A DNA stretch of 64,000 nt from Myxococcota bacterium. GTDB lineage: Bacteria; Myxococcota; B64-G9. Numbering within the stretch: the first letter of the stretch is position 1; each line of letters opens with the position of its first letter. The notes under the pieces were generated by a model. The model saw only the letters and a program-made list of their open reading frames with translations. It was not told the origin of the DNA and ran no database searches. Positions 15,597-24,592 of the stretch are shown piece after piece. The position numbers were made by a program, and so were the translations under genes. The stretch is from positions 248,001-312,000 of the forward strand of contig JAKLGA010000008.1 in NCBI GenBank assembly GCA_022710975.1, given 5' to 3'.

Positions 15597-18557
15597 TCAG
15601 TCGGCGTCGCGCACGCAGCGCACGTGGGTGAGCGCGCTCTGGCTCTTGGTCATGGCGCCGATGTAGCCGTCGCCCATGCCCACCCGCCAGGCCCAGTCCT
15701 CGAAGGTGCCCACCTTGCTGGTCGAGCTCCAGGCGTAGGTCGCGGGGGTGCGCGGGAAGAGCGCCGGATCCACCGCCGGCCAGTCGAGGCTCAGCACCAG
15801 GAGGGAGGCCAGCTCCTTGACCTGCGGCAGGCGCCAGTCGTCGTGGCCGGCCCAGCTGAGCCCCTCGCAGTGGGCCAGCGCGCCGGCCCAGTCCAGGGCC
15901 AGGGGTGAGCCCGCGGAGCAGTCCGCGCCGCCGCGGCCCGCGGGGCAGCCCTGCCAGGTCAGGCCGCCCTGGAAGTCGTCGACCACCGGCTCGGCCGGCG
16001 TGGTGGCGGAGCGCAGCCAGCGCGCGCCGTCCGCAGGGAAGCCGGCCCGCACGCAGCGCGCGTAGGTGCCGGGCTCGGCCACGGGCGCGTAGTCCGCGCC
16101 GCCCCCGTCGAAGTCCACCCGGTGGGCCTGGGCCGCGTCCGGGGCGTAGGCCTCGCGGGTCCACAGGCATGCCTCGGGGGTGCCGGGGAAGGCGGCGGTG
16201 TCGGCGGCCGGGAACTGCGTGCCGAGGTCGAGCAGGCTCAGCAGCTCGACGAGGGTCGGCAGGCGCCAGTCGTCCGCGCCGTCCAGGGACAGGTCGGCGC
16301 AGTGGGCCAGCGCCTCGGCCTGGGTCGAGGGGCGGAGCTGGCCGCCCTCGCAGTCGGCCCCGCCCAGGCCCACCGGGCAGCGCGCCCAGACCAGCCCGGT
16401 GCTGCGGTCGAGCACCGAGCCGGGCTGCTCGAGCGCGTAGTCGGGCTGCTCGGCCGCCAGGTGGTGGTGGCCGTCCTGGCCGTAGAGCGCCGCGCCCAGG
16501 GCGATGGTGTCGCAGTGGACCCAGGACCAGGCGTCGCTGGGGCCGTCGTACAGGGTGCACTGATCCACGCCCTGGCCGCTGTCCGGGTTGGCGCGCCGCA
16601 GGCGGAAGGCGAGCGGCGCAGTCTCCCCCCCGGCCGCGGCCCGGACCAGGACCTGGAGCTCGCCCTCCAGGCCGGGCAGGAAGCGGTCCGCCCCGAGGGA
16701 GAACTGGATCTCGTCCGCCAGCAACTGGTCCGGGGTGATCAGCTCCTGCGCCTCGGCCGCGTCCCAGACGATCAGGTCGCCGGCCTCGAAACCCGCGCCG
16801 AGGAGGCGGAACGGCACCTGGGTGGCGGCCGGGTCGGGATCCGCCGGGTCGGGATAACCGGGCCACAGGCAGGCGGGCTCGAGCATGCGCGCCAGCAGCC
16901 CCAGCCCCTGGGCGTGGAAGGTGAGCTGGTGGCCGCTGGCCTCGGCGGTGAAGGTCTGCTCCGGGACGCCCGGGTCGCTGCCCAGGCGCGCCACGCCCTG
17001 GGCCACGCCCGCGCCGTCCGTGGGTGATGGGTTCGGGGTCACCGTCCCGCCCGTGGCGCTCGACCAGCTCACGCCCCAGCCCGGGACGGGGTTGCCGAAG
17101 CGATCCTGGACCCCGACCATGAGCGGCCCCGGCAGGGGCTGCCCGAAGGAGCCGCTCTGCCCGTCCCCGCCGAGCGCGGTGAGCAGAGCGGGCACGTCGG
17201 CCAGGCCGGTCACGTCCAGCCGCACCTCGTCGTCCGGGAAGGCAGGCACGAAGCAGCGCGCCCACTGGAGGCCCGCGCCGGCCTTCGGGCCGAGGATCAT
17301 GGTGAGCACGGCGAGGCCCGCCGCGTCCGTGAGCACCTGATCGACCGGGAAGTCGCCCGGCGTCTCGCCGAGCGCGGCGTCGGCCAGGCACATGACCGTC
17401 CACCCCTCCAGGGGCGCGCCGGCTTGATCCTCGACGCGCAGGGTCAGCTCGAGTGGCCCGCCCGCCACGGCCTGGGCCGGGCTCTGGGGCGAGACCAGCA
17501 CCAGGTGCGGCACCTCGTCGGAGCAGGTCTCCGAGAAGGTCGCGGGAGCGGCGCCCGGGTAGCTCGCCTCCACCCGGATGGCGCCGAGCGCCAGGGGCGT
17601 GAGCCAGCGGAACACCTGGCCGTCACCGTCGGTCGCCACCTCCTGATCGACCGATCTGGAGATCTCGGCCTGGCCTTCGACCACCGTCCAGGCGACCTCC
17701 GCGCCGTCGATGGGGTTGTCGAAGGCGTCGCTCAGCCGGACGGCCAGGGGCAGGGTGAAGTGGGCGCCGAGACCGCTGACCTGGTGGTCACCGGCCACGA
17801 TCTCGACCAGGACGGCCGGGCCGTGGTCTGCCTGGCAGGTGAACTCGAGCGGCTGGAGCTCCAGCGCGCTCGCCCTGAGCCACTGGAAGTCTGGCGCCAG
17901 CGCAGACTCCGGGCCGAGGGTCCAGGTGGAGGAGACCTGGCCGGCCGCGTCGCTCACGGCGCTGTCCGGATCGGCCCGGCCGCCGTCCGAGGCGCTGAAG
18001 AGCACCTCGATGCCCGCGATCCCGTTGCCGAACAGATCGACCACCTCGACCACCACGGGCTCGGCGAGAGGCTGACTGACGACGCCAGCCTCCGGGGTGA
18101 CGAAGTCCGAGCGCAGCGCGTGCGGGCTGCCGTGCAGCCCCGCCGGGTGGAACTCGACGGGCTGGTCCTCCAGCCCCCCGGCGTAGGCCCGCACGTGGTT
18201 CTCGCCCACGCGCTCGCCGAGCTGGTAGCGGCTGGCGGCCCGGCCGGCCGCGTCGCTGACGACGCTGCTTGCGTCCAGCAGCTTCCCGTTCACCTGGTCC
18301 GCGACGATCTCGAAGTGGATCGCCGCGCCCTGCACCGGGTTGCCGTGCTCGTCGCGCGCCTCGACGGTGAAGGCGACGGGCAGCTCGCTGCCCACCACGC
18401 CGGTCTGCTCGGGCTCACCCAGGCCGCCGCCGCCCGACACGTACACGAGCTCGGCGGCCGGCTGGAAGGGCACGACCGGCAGCGCACGCTCGCAGGCGGG
18501 CAGTCCGCAGGCCGCCAGCCACAGCGAGCTCAGGATCGGAAGCGGGCCGGACCTCAT
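15597..18557 (-). CDS. Lipoprotein with Ig-like (Big-1) domains and two DUF1566 modules
   Basis: This 986-residue exported protein has a lipobox LAAC (Cys17). From about residue 35 to 550 it consists of roughly five bacterial Ig-like (invasin/Big-1) domains, recognisable by repeats of V.V.D..GNP..G..V..., S.SDAAG.A and GPE. A transition region follows (about 560-660). Two C-terminal DUF1566 (Lcl_C type) modules lie at about 690-830 and 850-986, each with LVWARCP or LTWQGCP, a Cys, DDWRLP...ELLSL and RCVR near its end. Such proteins are surface adhesins or matrix proteins. It is the first gene of the operon with the PEGA and GT-C genes, and the Ig domains could be the transferase substrate. 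No cohesin or protease motif is seen. Confidence 0.78.
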   Translation of the reverse strand: MRSGPLPILSSLWLAACGLPACERALPVVPFQPAAELVYVSGGGGLGEPEQTGVVGSELPVAFTVEARDEHGNPVQGAAIHFEIVADQVNGKLLDASSVVSDAAGRAASRYQLGERVGENHVRAYAGGLEDQPVEFHPAGLHGSPHALRSDFVTPEAGVVSQPLAEPVVVEVVDLFGNGIAGIEVLFSASDGGRADPDSAVSDAAGQVSSTWTLGPESALAPDFQWLRASALELQPLEFTCQADHGPAVLVEIVAGDHQVSGLGAHFTLPLAVRLSDAFDNPIDGAEVAWTVVEGQAEISRSVDQEVATDGDGQVFRWLTPLALGAIRVEASYPGAAPATFSETCSDEVPHLVLVSPQSPAQAVAGGPLELTLRVEDQAGAPLEGWTVMCLADAALGETPGDFPVDQVLTDAAGLAVLTMILGPKAGAGLQWARCFVPAFPDDEVRLDVTGLADVPALLTALGGDGQSGSFGQPLPGPLMVGVQDRFGNPVPGWGVSWSSATGGTVTPNPSPTDGAGVAQGVARLGSDPGVPEQTFTAEASGHQLTFHAQGLGLLARMLEPACLWPGYPDPADPDPAATQVPFRLLGAGFEAGDLIVWDAAEAQELITPDQLLADEIQFSLGADRFLPGLEGELQVLVRAAAGGETAPLAFRLRRANPDSGQGVDQCTLYDGPSDAWSWVHCDTIALGAALYGQDGHHHLAAEQPDYALEQPGSVLDRSTGLVWARCPVGLGGADCEGGQLRPSTQAEALAHCADLSLDGADDWRLPTLVELLSLLDLGTQFPAADTAAFPGTPEACLWTREAYAPDAAQAHRVDFDGGGADYAPVAEPGTYARCVRAGFPADGARWLRSATTPAEPVVDDFQGGLTWQGCPAGRGGADCSAGSPLALDWAGALAHCEGLSWAGHDDWRLPQVKELASLLVLSLDWPAVDPALFPRTPATYAWSSTSKVGTFEDWAWRVGMGDGYIGAMTKSQSALTHVRCVRDAD

Positions 18558-18590
18558 GCACCACCCGTGACCCCAGCCCCCAGCGGTCGG

Positions 18591-18619
18591 AGTGTACTAC
18601 GGAACGCCCCGCGGGTGCA
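18591..18619 (-). promoter_or_regulatory. Possible promoter of the Big-1 lipoprotein operon
   Basis: On the minus strand TACACT (18596-18591) has four of six consensus -10 bases. A weak -35 TGCACC (18619-18614) stands 17 bases upstream, inside the end of panE. The leader to the ATG at 18557 would be about 27 bases. Confidence 0.35.
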
Positions 18620-19508
18620 GGGCGCGGACGAGCTCGGCCACCAGCGCGTGCCGCGGGGCCGGGCCCAGGCGGGCCAGCGCGCCGTTCAGCGCCTCCACCT
18701 CGGTCTCCCGGCCAGCCAGCACGTCGGACAGCATGCTGGAGCGGTTCGCGGCGCTCGCGCCCACCACGTCCCAGAGCCTGGCCAGGGCCTCCTCGCGCGC
18801 GAGCGCCAGCCCCTGCCGGGCGGCCACCTCGAGCGCCTCGTCGAGCAGCGCCTCGGCCGCGCGCCGGAGCTCCGCCCGCGCGGCCAGCTCCCCGTTCGTC
18901 ACCCGGAAGAGCGCCGTGAGCGGCAGCGCGCTCGCGGCCACCACCGCCTTGAGCCACAGCTCGCGGCGCACGTCCGCCACGGGCTCGACTGGCAGGCCCG
19001 CGCCCGTGAGCGTCCGGGCCAGCGCCAGCAGCCTGGCGTCCGGTGGGCCCGCGGCCGCGCCCAGCCGGGTCGGCCCCCGGCCGGCGTGCACCAGCGCGCC
19101 CCGGTTGTCCCAGTAGGCGCCCTGGCCGGTCGTGCCGCCCAGCGCCCGCCGCGGCCCCACGGCCGCCTCGACGACTTCGAGGTTCCCCAGCCCGTTCTGC
19201 ACCGTCCACACCAGGCACTCCGGGCCGAGGCGCGCAGCCAGCGGGCCCAGGGCCGCGGCCGTGTGCTGGGCCTTGGTGCACAGGATGACCAGCCCCACGC
19301 CGGCGATGTGCCGGGGGGCGGTGGTGCAGGCGAGCTTCACCCGGCGGGCCTTCCCGGCCGGGCCCTCCCGCAGCCGGAGCCCCTCGCGGCGCAGCCGCTC
19401 GGCGCGCTCCGGCCGGTGGTCGAGGAGGGTCACCGGCAGGCCGCCCTCCTGCAGGACGCTCGCGAACAGGCAGCCCAGGGCGCCCGGGCCTATCACCGCC
19501 ACGCGCAT
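18597..19508 (-). CDS. panE: 2-dehydropantoate 2-reductase (ketopantoate reductase)
   Basis: This enzyme reduces 2-dehydropantoate to pantoate with NADPH, the second step of pantothenate synthesis. The 303-residue product has an N-terminal Rossmann fold with GPGALGCLFA (residues 7-16), then CTKAQ and VQNGLGN. A C-terminal helical domain carries ELWLKAVVAASALPLTALF, with the catalytic Lys and the Asn/Ser region typical of the family. The ATG at 19508 has no ribosome binding site; a promoter lies immediately before it, so the mRNA is probably leaderless. The gene is divergent from panB-folD, 180 bases away, which groups the first two pantoate steps at one control region. Confidence 0.9.
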   Translation of the reverse strand: MRVAVIGPGALGCLFASVLQEGGLPVTLLDHRPERAERLRREGLRLREGPAGKARRVKLACTTAPRHIAGVGLVILCTKAQHTAAALGPLAARLGPECLVWTVQNGLGNLEVVEAAVGPRRALGGTTGQGAYWDNRGALVHAGRGPTRLGAAAGPPDARLLALARTLTGAGLPVEPVADVRRELWLKAVVAASALPLTALFRVTNGELAARAELRRAAEALLDEALEVAARQGLALAREEALARLWDVVGASAANRSSMLSDVLAGRETEVEALNGALARLGPAPRHALVAELVRALHPRGVP

Positions 19509-19514
19509 GAGGGA

Positions 19515-19544
19515 TCTGTACGCCCGCCCGTCGTCGTGGGTCAA
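19515..19544 (-). promoter_or_regulatory. panE promoter, leaderless
   Basis: TTGACC (19544-19539) and TACAGA (19520-19515) are 18 bases apart on the minus strand. Only six bases separate the -10 from the panE ATG, so transcription should begin at or next to the A of the start codon. This agrees with the missing Shine-Dalgarno sequence. Confidence 0.55.
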
Positions 19545-19595
19545 CCCGGGCGGCGGGCGCTGCGACCGCCCTGGTCCGCCGCCGCCCGCCCGGGG

Positions 19596-19624
19596 TTGAC
19601 ATCCGCGGGCCGGCTTGGAATGAC
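19596..19624 (+). promoter_or_regulatory. panB-folD promoter
   Basis: A perfect TTGACA (19596-19601) is followed after exactly 17 bases by AATGAC (19619-19624). The leader to the panB ATG at 19689 is about 58 bases. Confidence 0.55.
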
Positions 19625-19688
19625 TGGCGTTGGCGCCGACCCTGCTCCGCTCCGCTGCGCCGGGCGGCGACCAGAAAGCGAGCTGCCC

Positions 19689-20576
19689 ATGGACGCCAAG
19701 GACACGACCCGCGTCGAGCTGACGGACTTCCTGGACATGAAGCGGGCGGGCCGGCCGATCACCATGCTGACGGCCTACGACACCCCCTGCGCCCGCCTGG
19801 CCGATCGGGCCGGGGTGGACGCCATCCTGGTAGGCGACAGCCTGTCGAACGTGGTGCTGGGGCACCGGGACACGCTCCCGGTGACCATGGAGGAGATGCT
19901 GCACCACACCCGGGCGGTGAGCCGCGGCGCGAGCCGCGCCCTGGTCGTGGCCGACATGCCCTTCGGCTCCTACCAGATCTCGCGCGAGGAGGCCGTGCGC
20001 AACGGGGTGCGCTTCCTCAAGGAGGCCGGGGCCCAGGCGGTGAAGCTGGAGGGCGCCGGGCCCCACGTGGCCACGGTGCGGGCGCTCACCGAGGCCGGGG
20101 TGCCGGTGGTCGGCCACCTCGGGCTCACCCCGCAGACGGCCGGCATGCTGGGGGGTTACAAGCTGCAGGGCCGCACGGCCGAGGCCGCCAGGCGCATCTT
20201 CGACGGGGCGCTCGAGCTCGAGGCCGCCGGCGCGTTCCTGCTGGTGCTCGAGCTGGTGCCGGCGCGGCTGGGCGCCCTGGTGAGCCGGCGCCTGCGCATC
20301 CCCACCATCGGCATCGGGGCCGGCGCCGGCACCGACGGCCAGGTGCTGGTGTTCCACGATCTGCTGGGCTTCGAGCCTGACTTCCAGCCCAGGCACCTGA
20401 AGCGCTACGCCGAGCTCGGCCGGGAGATCGAGCGCGCGCTGGGGGCGTACTGCGCCGAGGTGCGCGCCCGGAGCTTCCCGGACGAGGCGCACTCCTTCCG
20501 CATGCCCGACGAGGAGTGGGCGGCGCTGGAGGCCGCGCTGGGCCCCGTCGGCGCGCGCCCGGGCGAGGAGGCCTGA
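19689..20576 (+). CDS. panB: 3-methyl-2-oxobutanoate hydroxymethyltransferase
   Basis: PanB transfers the one-carbon unit of 5,10-methylene-THF to 2-oxoisovalerate, giving 2-dehydropantoate. The 295-residue protein is of normal length and shows the family landmarks in order: MLTAYD, ILVGDSL, HTRAVSRG, ADMPFGSY, KLEGA, GHLGLTPQ, and TIGIGAG near the C-terminus. These include the Mg-binding Asp of VGDS and the Asp of ADMPF. It is followed one base later by folD, which interconverts the same folate cofactor, so the operon pairs cofactor and user. The ATG at 19689 has only a weak AAGCGAG site upstream. Confidence 0.93.
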   Translation: MDAKDTTRVELTDFLDMKRAGRPITMLTAYDTPCARLADRAGVDAILVGDSLSNVVLGHRDTLPVTMEEMLHHTRAVSRGASRALVVADMPFGSYQISREEAVRNGVRFLKEAGAQAVKLEGAGPHVATVRALTEAGVPVVGHLGLTPQTAGMLGGYKLQGRTAEAARRIFDGALELEAAGAFLLVLELVPARLGALVSRRLRIPTIGIGAGAGTDGQVLVFHDLLGFEPDFQPRHLKRYAELGREIERALGAYCAEVRARSFPDEAHSFRMPDEEWAALEAALGPVGARPGEEA

Positions 20577-20577
20577 C

Positions 20578-21456
20578 ATGGCGGCGACCCTCATCCGCGG
20601 CGCCGAGGTGGCCAGCGCGCTGCGCCTGGAGATCCGCGCGCGCGTGGTAGCGCTCGCCGCCCGCGGCGTCGTGCCCGGGCTGGCGGTGGTGCTGGTGGGA
20701 GCGGATCCGGCCTCGCAGTCCTACGTGCGCGGGAAGCGCAAGGCGGCCGCGGAGCTCGGCATCCGGGCGCTCGATCACGATCTGCCCGCGGACACGCCCC
20801 AGGCGGCGCTGCTCGAGCTGCTCGCCCGGCTCAACGCGGATCCGGCCGTGCACGGCGTCCTGGTGCAGCTCCCGCTGCCCGCCCAGGTGGACGAGGATCG
20901 GGTGATCGAGGCCATCGACCCGGACAAGGACGTGGACGGCTTCCACCCGGTCAACGCCGGCCGCCTGGCGCTCGGCCGGCCCGGGTTCGTGCCCTGCACC
21001 CCGGCCGGGGTGCGGGAGCTGCTGGTGCGCGCGGGCGTGCCGCTCGCGGGCCGCGAGGTGGTGGTGCTCGGCCGCAGCCGCATCGTGGGCCGGCCGCTCA
21101 GCATCCTCCTGTCGCAGAAGGGTCCGGGCGGGGACGCGACCGTGACCGTGTGCCACTCGCGCACGCGCGGGCTGGCCGAGCACTGCCGCCGGGCGGACGT
21201 GCTGGTGGCGGCCATGGGCCAACCGCGGGCGGTGACCGCGGACATGGTCAAGCCGGGCGCGGCGGTCATCGACGTGGGGGTGAACCGCGTGGGCCTGGAC
21301 GCGCGCGGCAAGGCCGTGCTGTGCGGGGACGTGGACTTCGGGCCGGTGGCCGAGAAGGCCGGTTTCCTCACCCCGGTGCCGGGCGGCGTCGGCCCCATGA
21401 CCATCAGCATGCTGATGCACAACACCGTGCTGGCCGCCGAGCGCCGCGCGGGTTAG
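20578..21456 (+). CDS. folD: Methylene-THF dehydrogenase / methenyl-THF cyclohydrolase
   Basis: FolD oxidises 5,10-methylene-THF to methenyl-THF with NADP and hydrolyses that to 10-formyl-THF, the donor used by PurN and PurH. The 292-residue product has SYVRGKRKAAAELGI with the catalytic Lys (residues about 43-57), VQLPLP, DKDVDGFHP, the nucleotide-binding GRSRIVGRPL and a C-terminal TPVPGGVGPMT. AGGAGG lies before the ATG, within the end of panB, and the two genes are one base apart. The protein has standard length and no unusual feature. Confidence 0.95.
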   Translation: MAATLIRGAEVASALRLEIRARVVALAARGVVPGLAVVLVGADPASQSYVRGKRKAAAELGIRALDHDLPADTPQAALLELLARLNADPAVHGVLVQLPLPAQVDEDRVIEAIDPDKDVDGFHPVNAGRLALGRPGFVPCTPAGVRELLVRAGVPLAGREVVVLGRSRIVGRPLSILLSQKGPGGDATVTVCHSRTRGLAEHCRRADVLVAAMGQPRAVTADMVKPGAAVIDVGVNRVGLDARGKAVLCGDVDFGPVAEKAGFLTPVPGGVGPMTISMLMHNTVLAAERRAG

Positions 21457-21496
21457 ACTACCTGCGTCCCTCGATGTCCGACCCGGGAGGTGAACG

Positions 21497-22507
21497 ATGA
21501 GCCGCACGCTGCGATCCGTGTCCGTCGTCCTGGGGCTCCTGGCGCTCGGGGCCGCCTCGCTCTCCTGCGACGAGAAGAGCCGCTCGGACCCCGCGGGCCT
21601 GCTGCACCGCTGCGCCATGGCCTCGACCTGCGCCGGCGGGGCCACCTCGCTGGGAGACATCTGCAACACGCTGCTGGTCTACCAGGAGGGCGATCTCGCC
21701 ACGCTGCTGGGCGACCCGATGGCCGCGGCGGTGGAGGACATGGTCGCGTGCATCTGGGCCGCGGCGGACTGCGACGCCATGCGCGCCTGCGTGCTGGCCA
21801 GCGCCTCCGAGGCCCAGGCCTGCGAGGGCGCCGGCCCCGGCCAGCGCTGCAGCGGGGACGTGCTGGTCGAGTGCGACGGCTACCCGGCGGAGACGCCCGA
21901 GGCCTGGGACTGCGCCGCGGCCGGCCAGGTGTGCGGCCAGACCGAGGCCGGCGCGGGCTGCGGCCTGGAGCCCTGCACCTTCGGGACCGACCCGGACGTG
22001 TGCGACGGGAGCGTGCTCCGGCGCTGCGACGAGGACAGCGGCGTGGTCCAGGCCACCGACTGCACCTTCTACCTCGGCTACGGCTGCACCACCTCGGGCG
22101 GCACCTGGATCTGCAAGACGCGGGCCGGCGGCACCTGCGGCACCGACCCCGAGGACGGCGGCCTGGCCTGCATCGGCACCGGGGCGGTCTGCGACGAGGC
22201 CACCTTCACCGGGCGCTGCGAGGGCTCCCGCATGGTGACCTGCAACCGCGGCAAGGAGTCGGGGCTGGACTGCAAGCTCATGCACCCGGACATGGAGTGC
22301 GCGCTCGACCAGCAGTCCGGCTCGGCCATCTGCCAGCCCGCCAGCCAGGAGTGCGTCATGTCGGGCAACGAGACCTGCCAGGGTGGCGTGGTGAGCTTCT
22401 GCCTGCTGGGCGAGCGCCGCCAGGTGGACTGCCGGGCCGAGGGCTTCTCGGGCTGCGCCACCGGCGTGGACGAGGACGAACGCACCGTCGCCTACTGCGT
22501 CGAGTGA
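21497..22507 (+). CDS. Cys-rich lipoprotein
   Basis: This 336-residue exported lipoprotein (signal MSRTLRSVSVVLGLLALGAASLSC, acceptor Cys24) contains about 35 Cys in the mature part. They are arranged as irregular pairs such as C.GDVLVEC, C.EGSRMVTC and CQGGVVSFC. These resemble the short C..g..v..C units common in myxobacterial surface proteins. No catalytic motif is visible. GGGAGG stands eight bases before the ATG, and a TAGACT -10-like hexamer overlaps the folD stop at 21454-21459. The function is unknown; disulfide-stabilised extracellular structure is an inference. Confidence 0.72.
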   Translation: MSRTLRSVSVVLGLLALGAASLSCDEKSRSDPAGLLHRCAMASTCAGGATSLGDICNTLLVYQEGDLATLLGDPMAAAVEDMVACIWAAADCDAMRACVLASASEAQACEGAGPGQRCSGDVLVECDGYPAETPEAWDCAAAGQVCGQTEAGAGCGLEPCTFGTDPDVCDGSVLRRCDEDSGVVQATDCTFYLGYGCTTSGGTWICKTRAGGTCGTDPEDGGLACIGTGAVCDEATFTGRCEGSRMVTCNRGKESGLDCKLMHPDMECALDQQSGSAICQPASQECVMSGNETCQGGVVSFCLLGERRQVDCRAEGFSGCATGVDEDERTVAYCVE

Positions 22508-22534
22508 GCCCGCCCGCGTCCGCGCCCCGCGCGC

Positions 22535-24592
22535 TCACAGGCTGAGCTCGAGCCGCGCGACCCCCTTCAGCACCTCCACGCGGCCCTCCGCCCGCCGGCC
22601 CTGCGCCTCGGCGCGCACCGTGTAGCGGCCCGGGGCGGGCAGGTAGCGGTGCAGCAGCCCGGTGCCGGGCTGGGTGGTCCAGCGCTCGCCCGCCCGCAGG
22701 CTGAGCTCGGCGATCTCCACCGTCGCCTCGAGCGGGGCGCCCTGGGCGTCGCGCACGGCCACCGTCAGCGAGGGCCCCGCCAGCCAGCGCTCCAGCAGGT
22801 ACTGCCAGGCGGGCCGGCTGTGGACGAGCTCCTCCTCGAGCTTCTTCGCCTCGGGCCGGTTCCAGGGCACCTCCAGCAGGTAGGCCAGGGTGCCGAAGGC
22901 GTGGAACAGGTGGTCCTGCTCCACGCCGTCCACCGGGTACAGGCCGCGCACCAGCGTGTAGCGCTGGGAGCCGAAGCGGTGCTCCAGCCCGCGCACCAGC
23001 TCCTCGCCCAGGATGAGCGCGGTGTGGGGCGCGGGATCGGGCACGCCGGGCACGGTGTAGGGCACCAGCAGCCGCGTGGCGGCCCCGTGGTAGGACAGGT
23101 TGGCCACGAAGCGCTCGGCCTCGGCCAGCCGCAGCATGGCCTGCACCTCGGGCTCCGAGGCCGGGGCCGGGCCGCGGTAGAAGTCGCTCTCGGCGAGCGA
23201 GGTGTTGAAGCGCGTCTCCAGGCTGCCCCAGCGGAACGGGTAGTTGCGGTTGAGATCCACACCGCTGTTCAGCCGCTGGCCCGAGGCGGCCACGCGCCGG
23301 CTCTTGCGGCCGAACTGGTCGCCCAGGTGCCAGAAGGCCTCCGCCCCGTCGGGGTTGACCAGCGGCACGGCCACCACGGCCAGGCCGGCCAGCCACGCCC
23401 GGGCGCGCGGATCGTCCCCCTGCAGCAGCTCCAGCGCCGCGTCCAGGACGAACTCGGGCGTGGCCAGCTCGCGGCCGTGGTGGGCCGCGGTCAGCAGCAC
23501 CGCCGGCCGCAGGCGGTCGTCGGGGTCGTCGGCCAGGCGCAGCCCCAGGATCGGCCGGCCCTCCCCGCTCGGCCCCAGCTCGAGCAGCCGGGTCCGCCGC
23601 GGGTGGGCCCGGGCGATGGCCCGGATGGCCGCCGCGACCTGCTCCGGATCCCGGAGCCCGCGGGGAAGCTCCACCCGCCCGCGCGCCACCCGCGGCGCGC
23701 CGCGCGCGGCCAGCGAGCCGGCCTCCAGCCGGTAGGGCACCCCGGGGGTGGCCGGCTGCGCGCCCAGGCCCAGCCCCCGCAGCACCTCGAGCCCGACCTC
23801 GTCGGTCACCAGCGCCACCTCGTCCGGCCCGGCCCGCGGGTCGGGCGCCCGGCGCAGGCGCACCCGCGCCTCGGGCGGCACGCGCGCCCAGTCCGCCTTC
23901 GGCAGCCGGGTCAGCCAGCGGCTGGCCAGCCAGGGGCGCTCCGCGGGCGCGCTCCCCTCCAGGGCCGGGGCCAGGGTGCGGACCTCCACCCGCGGCGCCG
24001 CCTCGCCCTCCCGCAGGCGCAGGTACAGGCCGAGCGCGCCCTGGCGGTAGCTGGGATCGCTCCAGGCCAGGCTGCCCAGCAGCTCCTTGGACACCCCGTC
24101 GTAGACCTGGGCCACGAAGCGCGGGCCCGCCAGCCACAGGCACACCTCGAGCTCGCCGCGGCCCACCAGGGCGGGGACCGCGAGGCGCACCCCGGGGTCG
24201 CGCACCCCGACCGGATCCCAGCGCAGGAAGTCGATGTAGCCCTTCTCCTGCTGCAGCGAGAAGCCGTAGCCCTGGACGCGGGCCAGCTCGGGGCGGACGA
24301 GCTGGGCGCGGAACAGGATGGCCAGGTCGGCGCGGCCGGCGCCGCGCACCCGCGCGCGCACGAACCCCTCCGCCGAGGCGGCCGACAGCCACAGGTGGCG
24401 CCCAGGGGTGGGCGGCTCGAGGCTGATCGCGCCGTCCACCTCGAGCCAGGGTCCGTGCAGCAGGCCGGCCGGCCCGAGCGGCACGCGCTCCTCCTCGCCC
24501 TGGGCGGCCGCCGGGAAGGCGCCCGCGCCCGCCGCGCCGAGCCCCACGGCGAGCCCGGCGAGCAACCCCAGGTGCAGCGAGCCGGGTCTCAT
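22535..24592 (-). CDS. Secreted M14-family zinc carboxypeptidase
   Basis: This 685-residue exported protein has a signal peptide (MRPGSLHLGLLAGLAVGLGAAGAGA). A beta-rich region up to about residue 220 is followed by an M14 metallocarboxypeptidase domain at about 310-590. The zinc site reads HGRE (His372, Glu375) and SYHG (His502), and the catalytic Glu is Glu574 in LLEVPW; DLNRNYPF and VNPDG are also family landmarks. A C-terminal beta domain (about 610-685) resembles the carboxypeptidase regulatory-like fold. It should cleave C-terminal residues of peptides outside the cytoplasm. Its ATG overlaps the stop of the FGE-like gene by four bases (ATGA), so translation is coupled to that gene. Confidence 0.87.
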   Translation of the reverse strand: MRPGSLHLGLLAGLAVGLGAAGAGAFPAAAQGEEERVPLGPAGLLHGPWLEVDGAISLEPPTPGRHLWLSAASAEGFVRARVRGAGRADLAILFRAQLVRPELARVQGYGFSLQQEKGYIDFLRWDPVGVRDPGVRLAVPALVGRGELEVCLWLAGPRFVAQVYDGVSKELLGSLAWSDPSYRQGALGLYLRLREGEAAPRVEVRTLAPALEGSAPAERPWLASRWLTRLPKADWARVPPEARVRLRRAPDPRAGPDEVALVTDEVGLEVLRGLGLGAQPATPGVPYRLEAGSLAARGAPRVARGRVELPRGLRDPEQVAAAIRAIARAHPRRTRLLELGPSGEGRPILGLRLADDPDDRLRPAVLLTAAHHGRELATPEFVLDAALELLQGDDPRARAWLAGLAVVAVPLVNPDGAEAFWHLGDQFGRKSRRVAASGQRLNSGVDLNRNYPFRWGSLETRFNTSLAESDFYRGPAPASEPEVQAMLRLAEAERFVANLSYHGAATRLLVPYTVPGVPDPAPHTALILGEELVRGLEHRFGSQRYTLVRGLYPVDGVEQDHLFHAFGTLAYLLEVPWNRPEAKKLEEELVHSRPAWQYLLERWLAGPSLTVAVRDAQGAPLEATVEIAELSLRAGERWTTQPGTGLLHRYLPAPGRYTVRAEAQGRRAEGRVEVLKGVARLELSL

